Source: Salipiger mangrovisoli | GTDB lineage: Bacteria; Pseudomonadota; Alphaproteobacteria; Rhodobacterales; Rhodobacteraceae | Assembly (NCBI RefSeq): GCF_015223355.1 | Contig: NZ_JADFFK010000003.1 | Span: 186,001-250,000 of the forward strand | DNA length: 64,000 bases | Direction of reading: 5' to 3' | Part shown: one piece after another, positions 1 through 8,314 of the stretch | How positions within the stretch are numbered: position 1 is the stretch's first letter | How the letters are laid out: every line of letters starts with the position of its first letter | Made by a program: the position numbers and the translations under genes | Notes under the pieces: generated by a model | Databases searched by the model: none | What the model was told of the DNA's origin: nothing | What the model saw: only the letters and a program-made list of their open reading frames with translations

Positions 1-1
1 G

Positions 2-220
2 CCCGGCGCGACCGGCAATGCCTGCACCGAGGATCTGGTCTACATGCTGCATGAAAGCGGGGTCGAGACCGGCATCGAACTTGATGCGCTGATCGGTGTC
101 GCGCAGCGCACCGAGGCGGCGCTGGGGCAGAAGCTGCCAGGGCAGGTCATGAAGGCCGGTCCGCGCCTGCGCCAGTATCGCCGCGACGAGGTACGCTCTT
201 CGAGCGGGAGCCGCGCATGA
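2..220 (+). CDS. Hydroxymethylglutaryl-CoA lyase-like protein, C-terminal fragment (cut by window edge)
   Basis: The reading frame is open from the left edge and encodes the last 72 residues of a protein. It contains PGATGNACTEDLVYML, which matches the C-terminal region of HMG-CoA lyase family TIM-barrel enzymes (HMGL-like family); these cleave 3-hydroxy-3-methylglutaryl-CoA to acetyl-CoA and acetoacetate. The catalytic and metal-binding parts are outside the window, so substrate cannot be judged. The stop overlaps the start of the CoA-transferase gene in an ATGA arrangement, which implies one operon and translational coupling. Related lyases acting on other 3-hydroxyacyl-CoAs remain possible. 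Confidence 0.75.
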   Translation, partial: PGATGNACTEDLVYMLHESGVETGIELDALIGVAQRTEAALGQKLPGQVMKAGPRLRQYRRDEVRSSSGSRA

Positions 221-1383
221 GCCCTGCCGAGCTGAAGCCGCCGCTCGACGGCATCCGCGTCATCGACCTGACCCGTGTGCTGTCGGGGCCATTCTGTTCG
301 ATGCTGCTTGGCGATATGGGCGCCGAGGTCATCAAGATCGAGAGCCCCGGCGGCGATCCGGTGCGCGGGCAGGGCCACCACAAGAATGGCTTCTCGTGGT
401 ACTTCGCCGGTTTCAACCGCAACAAGAAGTCGGTGGTGCTCGACCTCTATTCTGACGCGGGGCGGGACGCGCTGGCCCGGCTCCTGGAAACCGCCGACGT
501 GCTGGTCGAGAATTTCCGCCCCGGCGTGCTGGCGCGCATGGGCTTCCCGCCGGAGCGGCTTGACGAGATCAACCCCCGGCTGGTGGTGGCCAGTGTCAAC
601 GGCTTCGGCTCGACAGGCCCCTACACCGACCGTCCGGCCTTCGATTTCATCGCGCAGGCGATGAGCGGTTTCATGAGCGTCAACGGCCCCGAAGGCGAGC
701 CGCCGCTGCGCGCGGCACAGCCAGTGACCGATCTCGTGGCCGGGCTCTACACCGCTTTCGGCATCGTCTCGGCGCTGCACGGGCGCAACCGCGACGGGGT
801 GGGACAGGCGGTCGAGACCTCGATGGTCAACGGCGTGCTGAGCATGATGGCCTATCTCGCCTCCGAGCATTTCGTCACCGGCGAGAACCCGCAGCGCACC
901 GGCAACGATCACCCTCTGGTGGCGCCCTACGGGCTTTACAACGCGGCGGACGGGCAGATCGCCATCGCCGCCTCGAACGACCAGGTGCTGGGGCGCCTGC
1001 TGGCCGAGATCGGTCTGCCAGACCTGCTTTCTGACCCGCAGTTCGACAGCAATGACAAGCGCTTTGGCCAGCGCGAGGAGCTGCACGCGATCCTCGATGC
1101 GGCGCTGTCGCAGGACACGCGCGAGAATTGGATCCTGCGGCTCAACCGCGCCGGCGTGCCGACGGGCAAGATCCAGACCCTGAAGGAAGTCTTCGCCGAT
1201 CCGCAGATCCAGGCGCAGGAGATGGCGATCGACGTGCCGCATGGCGACGACCGGGGCACCGTGCGGATGCTCGGGTTCCCGGTGAAGCTCAGTCGCACCC
1301 CCTGCGAGGCCCGGTTGCCGGCGCCGCGGCTCGGGGAGCACACCGAAGAGGTTCTGGCCGCATTGCAGGTTTCGGAGGGCTGA
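217..1383 (+). CDS. Family III CoA transferase (CaiB/BaiF type)
   Basis: 388 residues, the usual length for CaiB/BaiF enzymes, which move CoA between a donor acyl-CoA and a free acid. The N-terminus has the family pattern LDGIRVIDLTRVLSGPF, followed by GDMGAEVIKIE, and the conserved RPAFDFIAQAMSG block at about 139-151. Asp143 in that block is at the position I would expect for the acyl-carrying aspartate. Translation starts at the ATG overlapping the stop of the HMG-CoA lyase-like gene. The pairing suggests that the transferase activates an acid that the lyase then cleaves; 3-hydroxy-3-methylglutarate or a related branched acid fits, but this is inference. The two enzymes would act in the cytoplasm. 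Confidence 0.88.
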   Translation: MSPAELKPPLDGIRVIDLTRVLSGPFCSMLLGDMGAEVIKIESPGGDPVRGQGHHKNGFSWYFAGFNRNKKSVVLDLYSDAGRDALARLLETADVLVENFRPGVLARMGFPPERLDEINPRLVVASVNGFGSTGPYTDRPAFDFIAQAMSGFMSVNGPEGEPPLRAAQPVTDLVAGLYTAFGIVSALHGRNRDGVGQAVETSMVNGVLSMMAYLASEHFVTGENPQRTGNDHPLVAPYGLYNAADGQIAIAASNDQVLGRLLAEIGLPDLLSDPQFDSNDKRFGQREELHAILDAALSQDTRENWILRLNRAGVPTGKIQTLKEVFADPQIQAQEMAIDVPHGDDRGTVRMLGFPVKLSRTPCEARLPAPRLGEHTEEVLAALQVSEG

Positions 1384-1479
1384 GGGTCGGGCCGAGCCCT
1401 CGAAAAGGCTCGGCTTTTGCCAGCGCGCCGTCCTAGATGGGCAGTGCGGAGCAGGTGCCAAAGCGGAGAGGGAGCCGGC

Positions 1480-2109
1480 ATGATCGATCTTTACACGTGG
1501 TCCACCCCGAACGGGCGCAAGGTGTCGATCCTGCTCGAAGAGCTTGGACTGGACTACCAGGTGCATCCGATCGACATCCAGACCGGCGCGCAGAAGGCGC
1601 CGGAGTTTCTGGCGATCAACCCAAATGGCCGGATCCCGGCGATTGTCGATCGGGAGACCGGGCTTGCGCTGATGGAATCCGGCGCCATCCTCTGGTACCT
1701 CGCCGAGAAACATGGTGCCTTCCTGCCCGAGGAGCCCGCTGCGCGCATGCAGGTGATGGGTTGGCTGATGTGGCAGATGGGCGGGTTTGGCCCGATGCTC
1801 GGGCAGGCGCATCATTTCCTGCACTTCAACCCCGGCACGTCGGCCTATGCCGAAAAGCGCTTCGGCGCAGAGGTGACGCGGCTCTACGCGGTGCTCGATG
1901 CGCAGCTTGAGGGGCGGACGCACATCGCGGGCGCCTATTCCATCGCCGACATGGCCTGCTGGCCCTGGGTGGCGCGCCACGAGTGGCATGGCGTGAACCT
2001 GGCCGATTTTCCAAACGTACGGGCATGGTATCGGCGTCTGCGCGAGCGCCCCGCGGTGCAGCGTGGCTACCAAGTCCCAACGAACGTGGGCGAAATTCCG
2101 GAGGGGTGA
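1480..2109 (+). CDS. Glutathione S-transferase family protein (Nu-class, YfcG/YghU-like)
   Basis: 209 residues starting at ATG 1480, behind a GGAG-rich ribosome site (an upstream in-frame ATG lacks one). The N-terminal thioredoxin-like half begins MIDLYTWSTPNGRKVSI and contains NPNGRIPAIVD and the ESGAILWYLAE glutathione-binding block. The all-helical half follows from about residue 85. This arrangement resembles the bacterial YfcG/YghU disulfide-bond oxidoreductase GSTs rather than xenobiotic GSTs. It lies 96 bases after the CoA transferase and may share its transcript. Substrate is unknown; a role in thiol redox is the family-level expectation. Confidence 0.85.
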   Translation: MIDLYTWSTPNGRKVSILLEELGLDYQVHPIDIQTGAQKAPEFLAINPNGRIPAIVDRETGLALMESGAILWYLAEKHGAFLPEEPAARMQVMGWLMWQMGGFGPMLGQAHHFLHFNPGTSAYAEKRFGAEVTRLYAVLDAQLEGRTHIAGAYSIADMACWPWVARHEWHGVNLADFPNVRAWYRRLRERPAVQRGYQVPTNVGEIPEG

Positions 2110-2319
2110 TCCGCTGGCGCCGTGCCGGAGCGCGCCGGGCATTCGGACGATATCGGCTCGACGGCCCATTGCCCGGCGGGATCTGCCCGCGGCTGGCGTC
2201 ACGCGGGCGAAGCGGGCAAGGGCGGCAGGGGTCACGGCGGGTTCCCGGGCGACCTTGGTCGGACCTCGCCCCGAGGTGGTCCGCGCCTCTTGCCTCTGAT
2301 GCGGCAGCTGCGGCTTGCG

Positions 2320-3411
2320 CTACTTTCCGGTCCCGATCTTCATTCCTATGAACCGCGCGGCCAGCGGCGCACCGGCCACGACGAGAAGAACCCGCAGCAG
2401 GTGATGCACCACGATGAACCCCAGGTCCGCCCCGGCAATTATGCCGAGCACGGTCATCTCTGCCTGCCCGCCGGGCGCGAAGGACAGGAAGCCCTCCAGC
2501 GGTTCGGCGAAGCCGAGCTGCACGACGATTTCTGTCACCAGCAGCGCGAGCAGGGCGAGGATCGCCACGTAGACCGTCCCGGCGAGCACGTCGCGACGCA
2601 GCTCGTGCAGGGTTACGCCGACATAGCCCACGCCGATGCCCATGCCGATGAAGAACTGCGCGGTCTTGATGGCTTCTGCGGGTGGGCGGGCATGGATGAA
2701 GCCGCCGAGCGACAGCGCGGAAGTCAGGATCAGTGGGCCGATGATCGTCGCGCCGAAGAGGCCGATGCGTTCGCCGCCCTTCCAGCCGATCAGCCCGGCC
2801 GCGGCCATCAGCGCCAGCTCGGTCAGCGGCACTTCGGCGGCGCTCGCGCCCATCGGGTGATCGAGGGGCAGCTCGAAGCCCTTGACGATCAGCAGGGGTG
2901 CGACGGTCACGATGATCAGCACCCGTGTCGCATGCGCCAGCGACAGTGCCCGCACGTTTGCCCCCGCGTCCTGGCCAAAGGCCAGCATGTCCTGCAAGCC
3001 GCCGGGCATGGCGGCGAAATAGGCGGTGGGCAGGTCGTATTTGCAGATCTTGTGGAAGTAGGGGACGCCAATCAGTGCGATGGCGATGATATAGGGCGGG
3101 ATGAAGGCGACCGAGGCCGCCATCTGCGGCAGCCGCGCCAGCACCTCGGGGGTGATCGAGGCGCCGACGGCGATGCCGAGGATCGTCCGCGCCGCCTTGG
3201 AGATCACCCCGAGCCCCAGCAGTGGCGCGCCGAAGAGCGCGGCGATCAGGCAGGCACACATCGGGCCGAAGAGAAAGGGCAGGGGGAGCGACAGCAGCAG
3301 AAATGCGAGCGTTCCGGCGACCGAAAGCGCAATGGTCAGCGCGCGGCGGCGCAGGACGGGAGGCTTGGGCCGTGGGGCCACAGCGAGGATATCGGGGCTG
3401 TCTCGATGCAT
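2320..3411 (-). CDS. AbrB family integral membrane protein (putative transporter)
   Basis: 363 residues if started at the ATG at 3411. Upstream in-frame starts would add Cys/His-rich sequence that does not look like a membrane protein and runs through palindromic promoter-like DNA. The protein is highly hydrophobic, with around ten membrane segments and the internal duplication of the AbrB membrane family: FGPMCACLIAALFG early and FAPGGQAEMTVLGIIAGADLGFIVVHHLLRV late. The family is linked to transport or to ammonia/metabolite regulation, without a settled substrate. No clear Shine-Dalgarno sequence precedes the ATG, so the transcript may be leaderless or nearly so. It converges on the GST gene; the 210 bases between them show nothing I recognise. 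Confidence 0.78.
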   Translation of the reverse strand: MHRDSPDILAVAPRPKPPVLRRRALTIALSVAGTLAFLLLSLPLPFLFGPMCACLIAALFGAPLLGLGVISKAARTILGIAVGASITPEVLARLPQMAASVAFIPPYIIAIALIGVPYFHKICKYDLPTAYFAAMPGGLQDMLAFGQDAGANVRALSLAHATRVLIIVTVAPLLIVKGFELPLDHPMGASAAEVPLTELALMAAAGLIGWKGGERIGLFGATIIGPLILTSALSLGGFIHARPPAEAIKTAQFFIGMGIGVGYVGVTLHELRRDVLAGTVYVAILALLALLVTEIVVQLGFAEPLEGFLSFAPGGQAEMTVLGIIAGADLGFIVVHHLLRVLLVVAGAPLAARFIGMKIGTGK

Positions 3412-3437
3412 TGTATGCCAGTGTATACTATTGGATG
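3411..3437. promoter_or_regulatory. AT-rich palindromic stretch upstream of the AbrB gene (candidate operator)
   Basis: A short AT-rich island in GC-rich DNA contains TGTAT direct repeats at 3412-3416 and 3422-3426, a GTATAC palindrome at 3422-3427 (within GTGTATAC) and ATGCAT palindromes on both flanks. It abuts the start codon of the minus-strand membrane protein. GntR-type regulators often bind TGTATAC-like sites, but no such regulator is encoded nearby. Confidence 0.25.
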
Positions 3438-3564
3438 CATGACTTGCGCAACCCCGCCCCGCGGGTCTCATCGGCGCGCCGCACACGCAGGGCGCGTGGC
3501 AGTGGCTGCCTGGGGAAATCGGTAAGGGCGGCATCGCGCCCGGTGCGCGGCTCGGCCTGCGTGT

Positions 3565-4596
3565 TCAGAGCTGGCCGAGGTTTTCCTTGATGTAGATCTC
3601 GATCCGGATGCGCTCCTGCGAGGCGAGGGGTTCACGCCCCTCGGTACGCGCCTTGAGGACCCGGATGGCGCTGCGCACGAGGTGGCCGGGGTTCTGGGCG
3701 ATCACCGCGTCGAGCGCGCCGACGCGCAGCTTGTCCTCGGTGTAGCCGGTACGCTCATGCGCGATGATGACCTGTTGCATCGGGTCGGACGTGTGGCACA
3801 GCGCCTCCAGCGGCTGGCGCGCCTCGGAGTTCATCAGGTATGCGCCGATGATGTCGGGGTGGTTGGCGTAGGAATTGGCGATGACCTTTTCAGTGCGCGT
3901 GCGATCGCCGTAGGTTTCGAGCGACGGCAAGGCCGAGAGGTTCGGGAAATCGGCGGTCAGCACGGTATCGAAGCCGAGCCGCCGCTCGACGCTGTCGAGC
4001 GAGTTCATCGTTTCGGAGACCACAAGGATCTTGCCCTTTCGCTCGCCGAGGAAGCGGCCCATCAGCCGCCCTGCGGTCGCTCCGGCCGAGTTGTTGTCGA
4101 CCCCGACGAAGTCGAGCGGCCGAAGGCCCGGCTGGCCGGTGATGAACTGCACCACCTCGACGCCGCGCTGTTTCAGGCGGGTGGTGGCGTCGCGCACCTG
4201 CGGGCTTTCGGGCGCCATGATCGCCACGCCGTCGACCTGTGCCGGCAAGACGCGGGCCAGCGCCTTGGCGGTGATATGCGGGTCGTTCGACAGCACCCGG
4301 CGCATCGAGATCTCCAGCGACTCGGAGAGGAAGGCGGCGCGCGATTCCTCGATCCGTTCAACCAGCGTGGTCAGGAAGTCGTCGCCTGCCTCGGGCAGCA
4401 GGAACTGGAAGCGGTAGCGCCGCCCGCGCGCCAGATTGGCGGCGGACAGGTTGCGGACAAAGCCTATGCGTTCAATTGCTTCGTTGACCGCCTTGACGGT
4501 TTTCTCGCGTACGCCCGGCCGCCCGTTCAGTACGCGGTCGACGGTCGCGAGGCTGACGCCGGCAGCTTTGGCGAGGTCTTTGGTGGTCGGGCGCAT
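3565..4596 (-). CDS. LacI family transcriptional regulator
   Basis: 343 residues from ATG 4596. Longer in-frame starts would place translation across the operator region and add non-homologous sequence. Residues 1-46 are the LacI helix-turn-helix and hinge (MRPTTKDLAKAAGVSLATVD, then RVLNGRPGVREKTV), followed by a periplasmic-binding-protein-like ligand domain (LPEAGDDF, DFVGVDNNSAG, IAHERTGYTEDKLRVG). It is transcribed divergently from the ABC/kinase operon and almost certainly controls it and itself: two matched 16-bp operators lie in the 177-base gap. The inducer is presumably the imported sugar, polyol or ketose, or its phosphate. Confidence 0.9.
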   Translation of the reverse strand: MRPTTKDLAKAAGVSLATVDRVLNGRPGVREKTVKAVNEAIERIGFVRNLSAANLARGRRYRFQFLLPEAGDDFLTTLVERIEESRAAFLSESLEISMRRVLSNDPHITAKALARVLPAQVDGVAIMAPESPQVRDATTRLKQRGVEVVQFITGQPGLRPLDFVGVDNNSAGATAGRLMGRFLGERKGKILVVSETMNSLDSVERRLGFDTVLTADFPNLSALPSLETYGDRTRTEKVIANSYANHPDIIGAYLMNSEARQPLEALCHTSDPMQQVIIAHERTGYTEDKLRVGALDAVIAQNPGHLVRSAIRVLKARTEGREPLASQERIRIEIYIKENLGQL

Positions 4597-4660
4597 GGGG
4601 GACTCGGGCCTGTGATCTTGCTGCGAGTCTTGTGTGTTTTCAGATGGAAAGCAACCTTGA

Positions 4661-4676
4661 TGAGGTACGTGCCTCA
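4661..4676. promoter_or_regulatory. LacI-type operator, copy 1
   Basis: TGAGGTACGTGCCTCA is a near-perfect 16-bp palindrome (one mismatched pair). It is the exact reverse complement of the second copy 30 bp away. It lies on the regulator side of the divergent promoter region. Confidence 0.75.
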
Positions 4677-4690
4677 GAATTCGTTTGATC

Positions 4691-4706
4691 TGAGGCACGT
4701 ACCTCA
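4691..4706. promoter_or_regulatory. LacI-type operator, copy 2
   Basis: TGAGGCACGTACCTCA is the exact reverse complement of copy 1. Centre-to-centre spacing is 30 bp, close to three helical turns, so two dimers could bind the same face of the DNA. A TTGATC at 4685-4690 that could serve as a -35 for the ABC operon abuts this operator, consistent with repression by occlusion. Confidence 0.75.
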
Positions 4707-4773
4707 CTTACCCTAGGTAAAGATAAACGAGTCGGGAAGAGGAGCCCGGCCTTATCTCTGGGAGGATGCACCA

Positions 4774-6090
4774 ATGACTATCCGATACACCGCTCCGGCG
4801 GTCGCGACTGCCTTGCTTGCCCTCGCGGGGGCGGCGCAGGCGGATGATCTTACCCTGTGCTGGGCGGCCTGGGATCCGGCCAATGCGCTGGTCGAGCTGT
4901 CGAAGGACTTCGAGGCCAAGTCGGGGCACAAGATGTCCTTCGAATTCGTGCCCTGGCCCAACTTCGCCGACCGCATGCTGAACGAGCTGAACTCCGGCGG
5001 GCAGCTCTGCGACCTGATGATCGGCGACAGCCAGTGGATCGGCCTCGGCGCCGAGGCGGGCCACTACGTGAAGCTGAACGACTTCTTCGACGCCAACGGC
5101 ATCACCATGGATGATTTCATCCCGGCCACGGTCACCGGCTATTCCGAGTGGCCCAAGGGGACGCCGAACTACTGGGCGCTGCCGGCCTTCGGTGACGTGG
5201 TCGGCTGGACCTACCGCAAGGACTGGTTCGAGCGGCCCGAACTGCAGGCCGAGTTCCAGGAAAAATACGGCCGCGAGCTGAAGGCGCCCGACACGCTGGA
5301 CGAGTTGAAGGACATCGCCGAGTTCTTCCAGGGCCGCGACATCGACGGCACCACGGTCTACGGCGCGGCAATCTACACCGAGCGCGGCTCGGAAGGCATC
5401 ACCATGGGGGTGACCAACGCGCTCTACAACTACGGCTTCAGCTATGGCACGCCCGAGGAACCCTACAAGCTCGAGGGCGTGGTCAACTCGCCCGAGGCCG
5501 CCAAGGGGCTCGAGTTCTACAAGGCGCTCTACGACTGCTGCACACCTCCGGGCTCGTCCGATTGGTACATGTCCGAGGACATCGACGCCTATAAGTCGGG
5601 GCAGGTGGCGCTGCAGATGAACTTCGCCTTCATCTGGCCGGGGGTCGAGGCCGACCCGAACGTCGGCGGCGGCAAGTCGGGCTACTTCCCCAACCCAGCG
5701 GGTCCGGACGGGCACTTCGCCCAGCTCGGCGGGCAGGGGATCTCGGTGGTGTCCTACTCCGACAGCCAGGATGCGGCGCTGGAATACATCAAGTGGTTCG
5801 CCCAGCCCGAGGTCCAGTCGAAATGGTGGGAGCTTGGCGGCTACTCGGCGCTGAAGGCGGTGGTCGAGGATCCCGGTTTCGCCACCAGCCAGCCCTACGC
5901 GCAGACCTTCCTCGACTCCATGGCGATCGTGAAGGATTTCTGGGCCGAGCCCTCCTACGCCTCGCTGCTGCTGTCGATGCAGGACCGGGTGCACAACTAC
6001 GTGGTTGCCGGTCAGGGCACCGCGCAGGAGGCGCTCGACAAGCTGGTCGAGGACTGGACCGAGGTCTTCGAAGACGAAGGCAAGATGTGA
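4774..6090 (+). CDS. ABC transporter substrate-binding protein (family 1, carbohydrate/polyol type)
   Basis: 438 residues with a Sec signal peptide of 23 residues ending AQA before DDLTLCWAAW. The mature protein is an extracellular solute-binding protein of the sugar/polyol class (LCDLMIGDSQWIGLGAEAG, WALPAFGDVVGWTYRKDWF, then AAKGLEFYKALYD). A strong GGGAGGA ribosome site precedes ATG 4774. It is the first gene of the operon, facing the LacI regulator, and would capture the ligand in the periplasm for the two permeases downstream. It is shorter than the rhizobial glycerol-binding protein GlpV as I recall it. With a dihydroxyacetone-type kinase in the operon, dihydroxyacetone, glycerol or a four-carbon ketose or polyol are reasonable ligands, but none is proven. 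Confidence 0.9.
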   Translation: MTIRYTAPAVATALLALAGAAQADDLTLCWAAWDPANALVELSKDFEAKSGHKMSFEFVPWPNFADRMLNELNSGGQLCDLMIGDSQWIGLGAEAGHYVKLNDFFDANGITMDDFIPATVTGYSEWPKGTPNYWALPAFGDVVGWTYRKDWFERPELQAEFQEKYGRELKAPDTLDELKDIAEFFQGRDIDGTTVYGAAIYTERGSEGITMGVTNALYNYGFSYGTPEEPYKLEGVVNSPEAAKGLEFYKALYDCCTPPGSSDWYMSEDIDAYKSGQVALQMNFAFIWPGVEADPNVGGGKSGYFPNPAGPDGHFAQLGGQGISVVSYSDSQDAALEYIKWFAQPEVQSKWWELGGYSALKAVVEDPGFATSQPYAQTFLDSMAIVKDFWAEPSYASLLLSMQDRVHNYVVAGQGTAQEALDKLVEDWTEVFEDEGKM

Positions 6091-6194
6091 CCATCCGCCC
6101 GCCGCAAGACCCGCGGACGGGCGGTCCCGAACGCGGAGCCAGCCGCGAGGACGGCTCCGCGCACCCCGCCGAACGCAGCGAAGAGACCAGACCC

Positions 6195-7142
6195 ATGTCC
6201 CACTCCGTCATCGCGCGCGCCGCCGAGGCGACGCCGCCCGGCCTCGCACGCAGGTTCAAGGGCCTGTCCGACCGGGCCATCGCCTGGAGCTTCGTCGCCC
6301 CGACGATCTTCCTGCTGCTGGCGGTGAACATCTTCCCGCTGATCTGGACGATCCGCCTCAGCTTCACCAATTTCCGCGCCAACCGCCCCAATGCCGAGGT
6401 CGAATGGATCGGGCTGCGCAACTACGACCGCATCCTGACCGACAGCGACATCTGGCAGACCATGCAGGCCACGGCGCATTTCCTGTGCTGGACCATCGTG
6501 CTGCAGGTGTTGATCGGCTTTTCGCTGGCGTGGTTGATCAACCGCAAGTTCAAGGGCAACGATCTCTGGACCACGATCATCGTGCTGCCGATGATGCTGT
6601 CCCCTGCCGTGGTCGGCAACTTCTGGACCTTCCTCTACCAGCCGCAGATCGGGCTCTTCAACTACGTGGTGGCCTTCTTCACCGGCGCGGATCCCACCAG
6701 CTTCTCGATGATCGGCAGCGTCTCTCTGGCCCCTTGGGCGATCATCATCGTCGACACCTGGATGTGGACGCCCTTCGTCATGCTGATCTGTCTCGCCGGG
6801 CTGCGGTCGATCCCGGACTCGATCTACGAGGCGGCGGAATGCGACCGTGCCTCGAAGTGGCGGCAGTTCTGGACCATCACCCTGCCGATGACGCTGCCCT
6901 TCCTGATGCTTGCCGTGCTGTTCCGGGGGATCGAGAACTTCAAGATGTTCGACCTGGTGGTGCAGCTGACCGGCGGCGGCCCCGGCAACACCACCACGCT
7001 GACCTCCATCGACCTCAAGCGCGAGGCTTTCGAGAAGTGGCGCACCGGCTATGCCTCGGCCTATGCGATCATCCTCTTCGTCACGGTCTTCGGCCTCGCC
7101 TCGATCTACGTGAAGGCGCTGAACAAGGTGAAGGAAAGATGA
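6195..7142 (+). CDS. ABC transporter permease (sugar/polyol, MalF-like)
   Basis: 315 residues from ATG 6195. About six membrane segments begin at residue 35 (WSFVAPTIFLLLAVNIFPLIW). The cytoplasmic EAA loop, which docks on the ATPases, is at about 212-231 (EAAECDRASKWRQFWTITLP). It lies 104 bases after the binding-protein gene, and its stop overlaps the start of the next permease (ATGA). It forms the inner-membrane channel as a heterodimer with that second permease. Confidence 0.92.
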   Translation: MSHSVIARAAEATPPGLARRFKGLSDRAIAWSFVAPTIFLLLAVNIFPLIWTIRLSFTNFRANRPNAEVEWIGLRNYDRILTDSDIWQTMQATAHFLCWTIVLQVLIGFSLAWLINRKFKGNDLWTTIIVLPMMLSPAVVGNFWTFLYQPQIGLFNYVVAFFTGADPTSFSMIGSVSLAPWAIIIVDTWMWTPFVMLICLAGLRSIPDSIYEAAECDRASKWRQFWTITLPMTLPFLMLAVLFRGIENFKMFDLVVQLTGGGPGNTTTLTSIDLKREAFEKWRTGYASAYAIILFVTVFGLASIYVKALNKVKER

Positions 7143-8077
7143 GCGGCTATTCGATCACCGAACCCTCGCTGCGGCAGAAATGGGTCGCGGGCGCGCTGGT
7201 GGCGTTCTACGCCATCGTCACCATCCTGCCGCTTGTCTGGATCATCGCCACCGGCTTCAAGTCTTCGGCCGATGCCATCGCCTACCCGCCGAAGGTGGTC
7301 TTCGCCCCCTCGCTCGAGGGCTACGTGAACCTCTTCACCACCCAGACCCGCCAGACCGCCGAGTATTTCGCCAGCCACCCGCCAGAGACCTGGTACGAGC
7401 GCATCGTGCAGTCCAAGGGGCTGACCATCGCGGGGCCATCGCGCTTCGGCGAGCGGTTCATGAACTCGGTGATCATCGGCTTCGGCTCGACCTTCCTCAG
7501 CGTCTTTCTCGGCACGCTCGCGGCCTATGCCTTCTCGCGCTTCAAGGTGCCGCTGAAGGACGATTTGATGTTCTTCATCCTCTCGACGCGGATGATGCCG
7601 CCCATCGCGGTGGCGATCCCGATCTTCCTGATGTTCCGCTCGCTCGGCCTGTCGGACACCCACGCCGGGATGATCCTGCTCTACACGGCTGTGAACCTGT
7701 CGCTGTCGGTCTGGCTGCTGAAGGGCTTCATCGACGAGATCCCGCAGGAATACGAAGAGGCGGCGCTGATCGACGGCTACACCCGCTTTCAGGCCTTCAC
7801 CAAGGTGGTGCTGCCGCAGGCGGCCACCGGCATCGCCTCGACCGCGATCTTCTGCCTGATCTTCGCGTGGAACGAATACGCCTTCGCGGTGCTGCTGACC
7901 TCGGGCACGGCGCAGACCGCGCCGCCCTTCATCCCCACGATCATCGGCAACGCCGGGCAGGACTGGCCCGCGGTGGCGGCGGGGGCGACGCTCTTCCTGC
8001 TGCCGGTCATGGTCTTCACCATCCTGCTGCGCAAGCACCTGCTGCGCGGGATCACTTTCGGAGCCGTCAGGAAATGA
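7139..8077 (+). CDS. ABC transporter permease (sugar/polyol, MalG-like)
   Basis: 312 residues starting in an ATGA overlap with the upstream permease. It has six predicted membrane segments, a sizeable periplasmic loop after the first one (about residues 45-105), and a canonical EAA loop near 204-225 (EYEEAALIDGYTRFQAF, then TKVVLPQA). Its stop again overlaps the start of the next small gene, so three consecutive genes are translationally coupled. It is the second half of the membrane channel. Confidence 0.92.
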   Translation: MSGYSITEPSLRQKWVAGALVAFYAIVTILPLVWIIATGFKSSADAIAYPPKVVFAPSLEGYVNLFTTQTRQTAEYFASHPPETWYERIVQSKGLTIAGPSRFGERFMNSVIIGFGSTFLSVFLGTLAAYAFSRFKVPLKDDLMFFILSTRMMPPIAVAIPIFLMFRSLGLSDTHAGMILLYTAVNLSLSVWLLKGFIDEIPQEYEEAALIDGYTRFQAFTKVVLPQAATGIASTAIFCLIFAWNEYAFAVLLTSGTAQTAPPFIPTIIGNAGQDWPAVAAGATLFLLPVMVFTILLRKHLLRGITFGAVRK

Positions 8078-8301
8078 GCATGTCCAGCCAGACCCCCGAG
8101 AGCCCCACGCCCGCCGAGAGCGTCCCCAGTGGACGCCGCATCTTCGTACGCGGCCCCTGGGAGATGGCCGCCTCGATCCTCATCGGCCTCGGCGTCGTGA
8201 TGCTGATGCAGCCTTTCGTCCTCTGGGCCTATTCATGGTCCTTCCCCGTCACGCTGATCGGCACGGTGATGTTCATCGTCGTCAGCCATTTCCCCGACTG
8301 A
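8074..8301 (+). CDS. Small two-helix membrane protein within the ABC operon
   Basis: 75 residues, starting in an ATGA overlap with the permease stop. The first 28 residues are hydrophilic and Pro/Ser-rich (QTPESPTPAESVPSG). Two hydrophobic helices follow: roughly 34-49 (AASILIGLGVVMLMQP) and 53-71 (WAYSWSFPVTLIGTVMFIV). I do not recognise the family. Rhizobial glycerol ABC operons also carry a small membrane protein (DUF2160), but the sequence here does not look like it to me. The position between permeases and ATPases, tight overlap and normal codon use argue that it is a real, co-produced accessory subunit or assembly factor of this importer. Confidence 0.7.
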   Translation: MSMSSQTPESPTPAESVPSGRRIFVRGPWEMAASILIGLGVVMLMQPFVLWAYSWSFPVTLIGTVMFIVVSHFPD

Positions 8302-8314
8302 CCCGGAGTTCCCC

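Noticed and set aside
40-2235. 731-codon open frame on the minus strand across the CoA transferase and GST genes
   Set aside because: It spans two clear plus-strand genes and their gap and looks like noise; the plus-strand products have full family motifs.
8074-8301. DUF2160 small protein of glycerol ABC importers
   Set aside because: Position in the operon is similar, but the length, N-terminal tail and helix sequences do not resemble DUF2160 as I know it.
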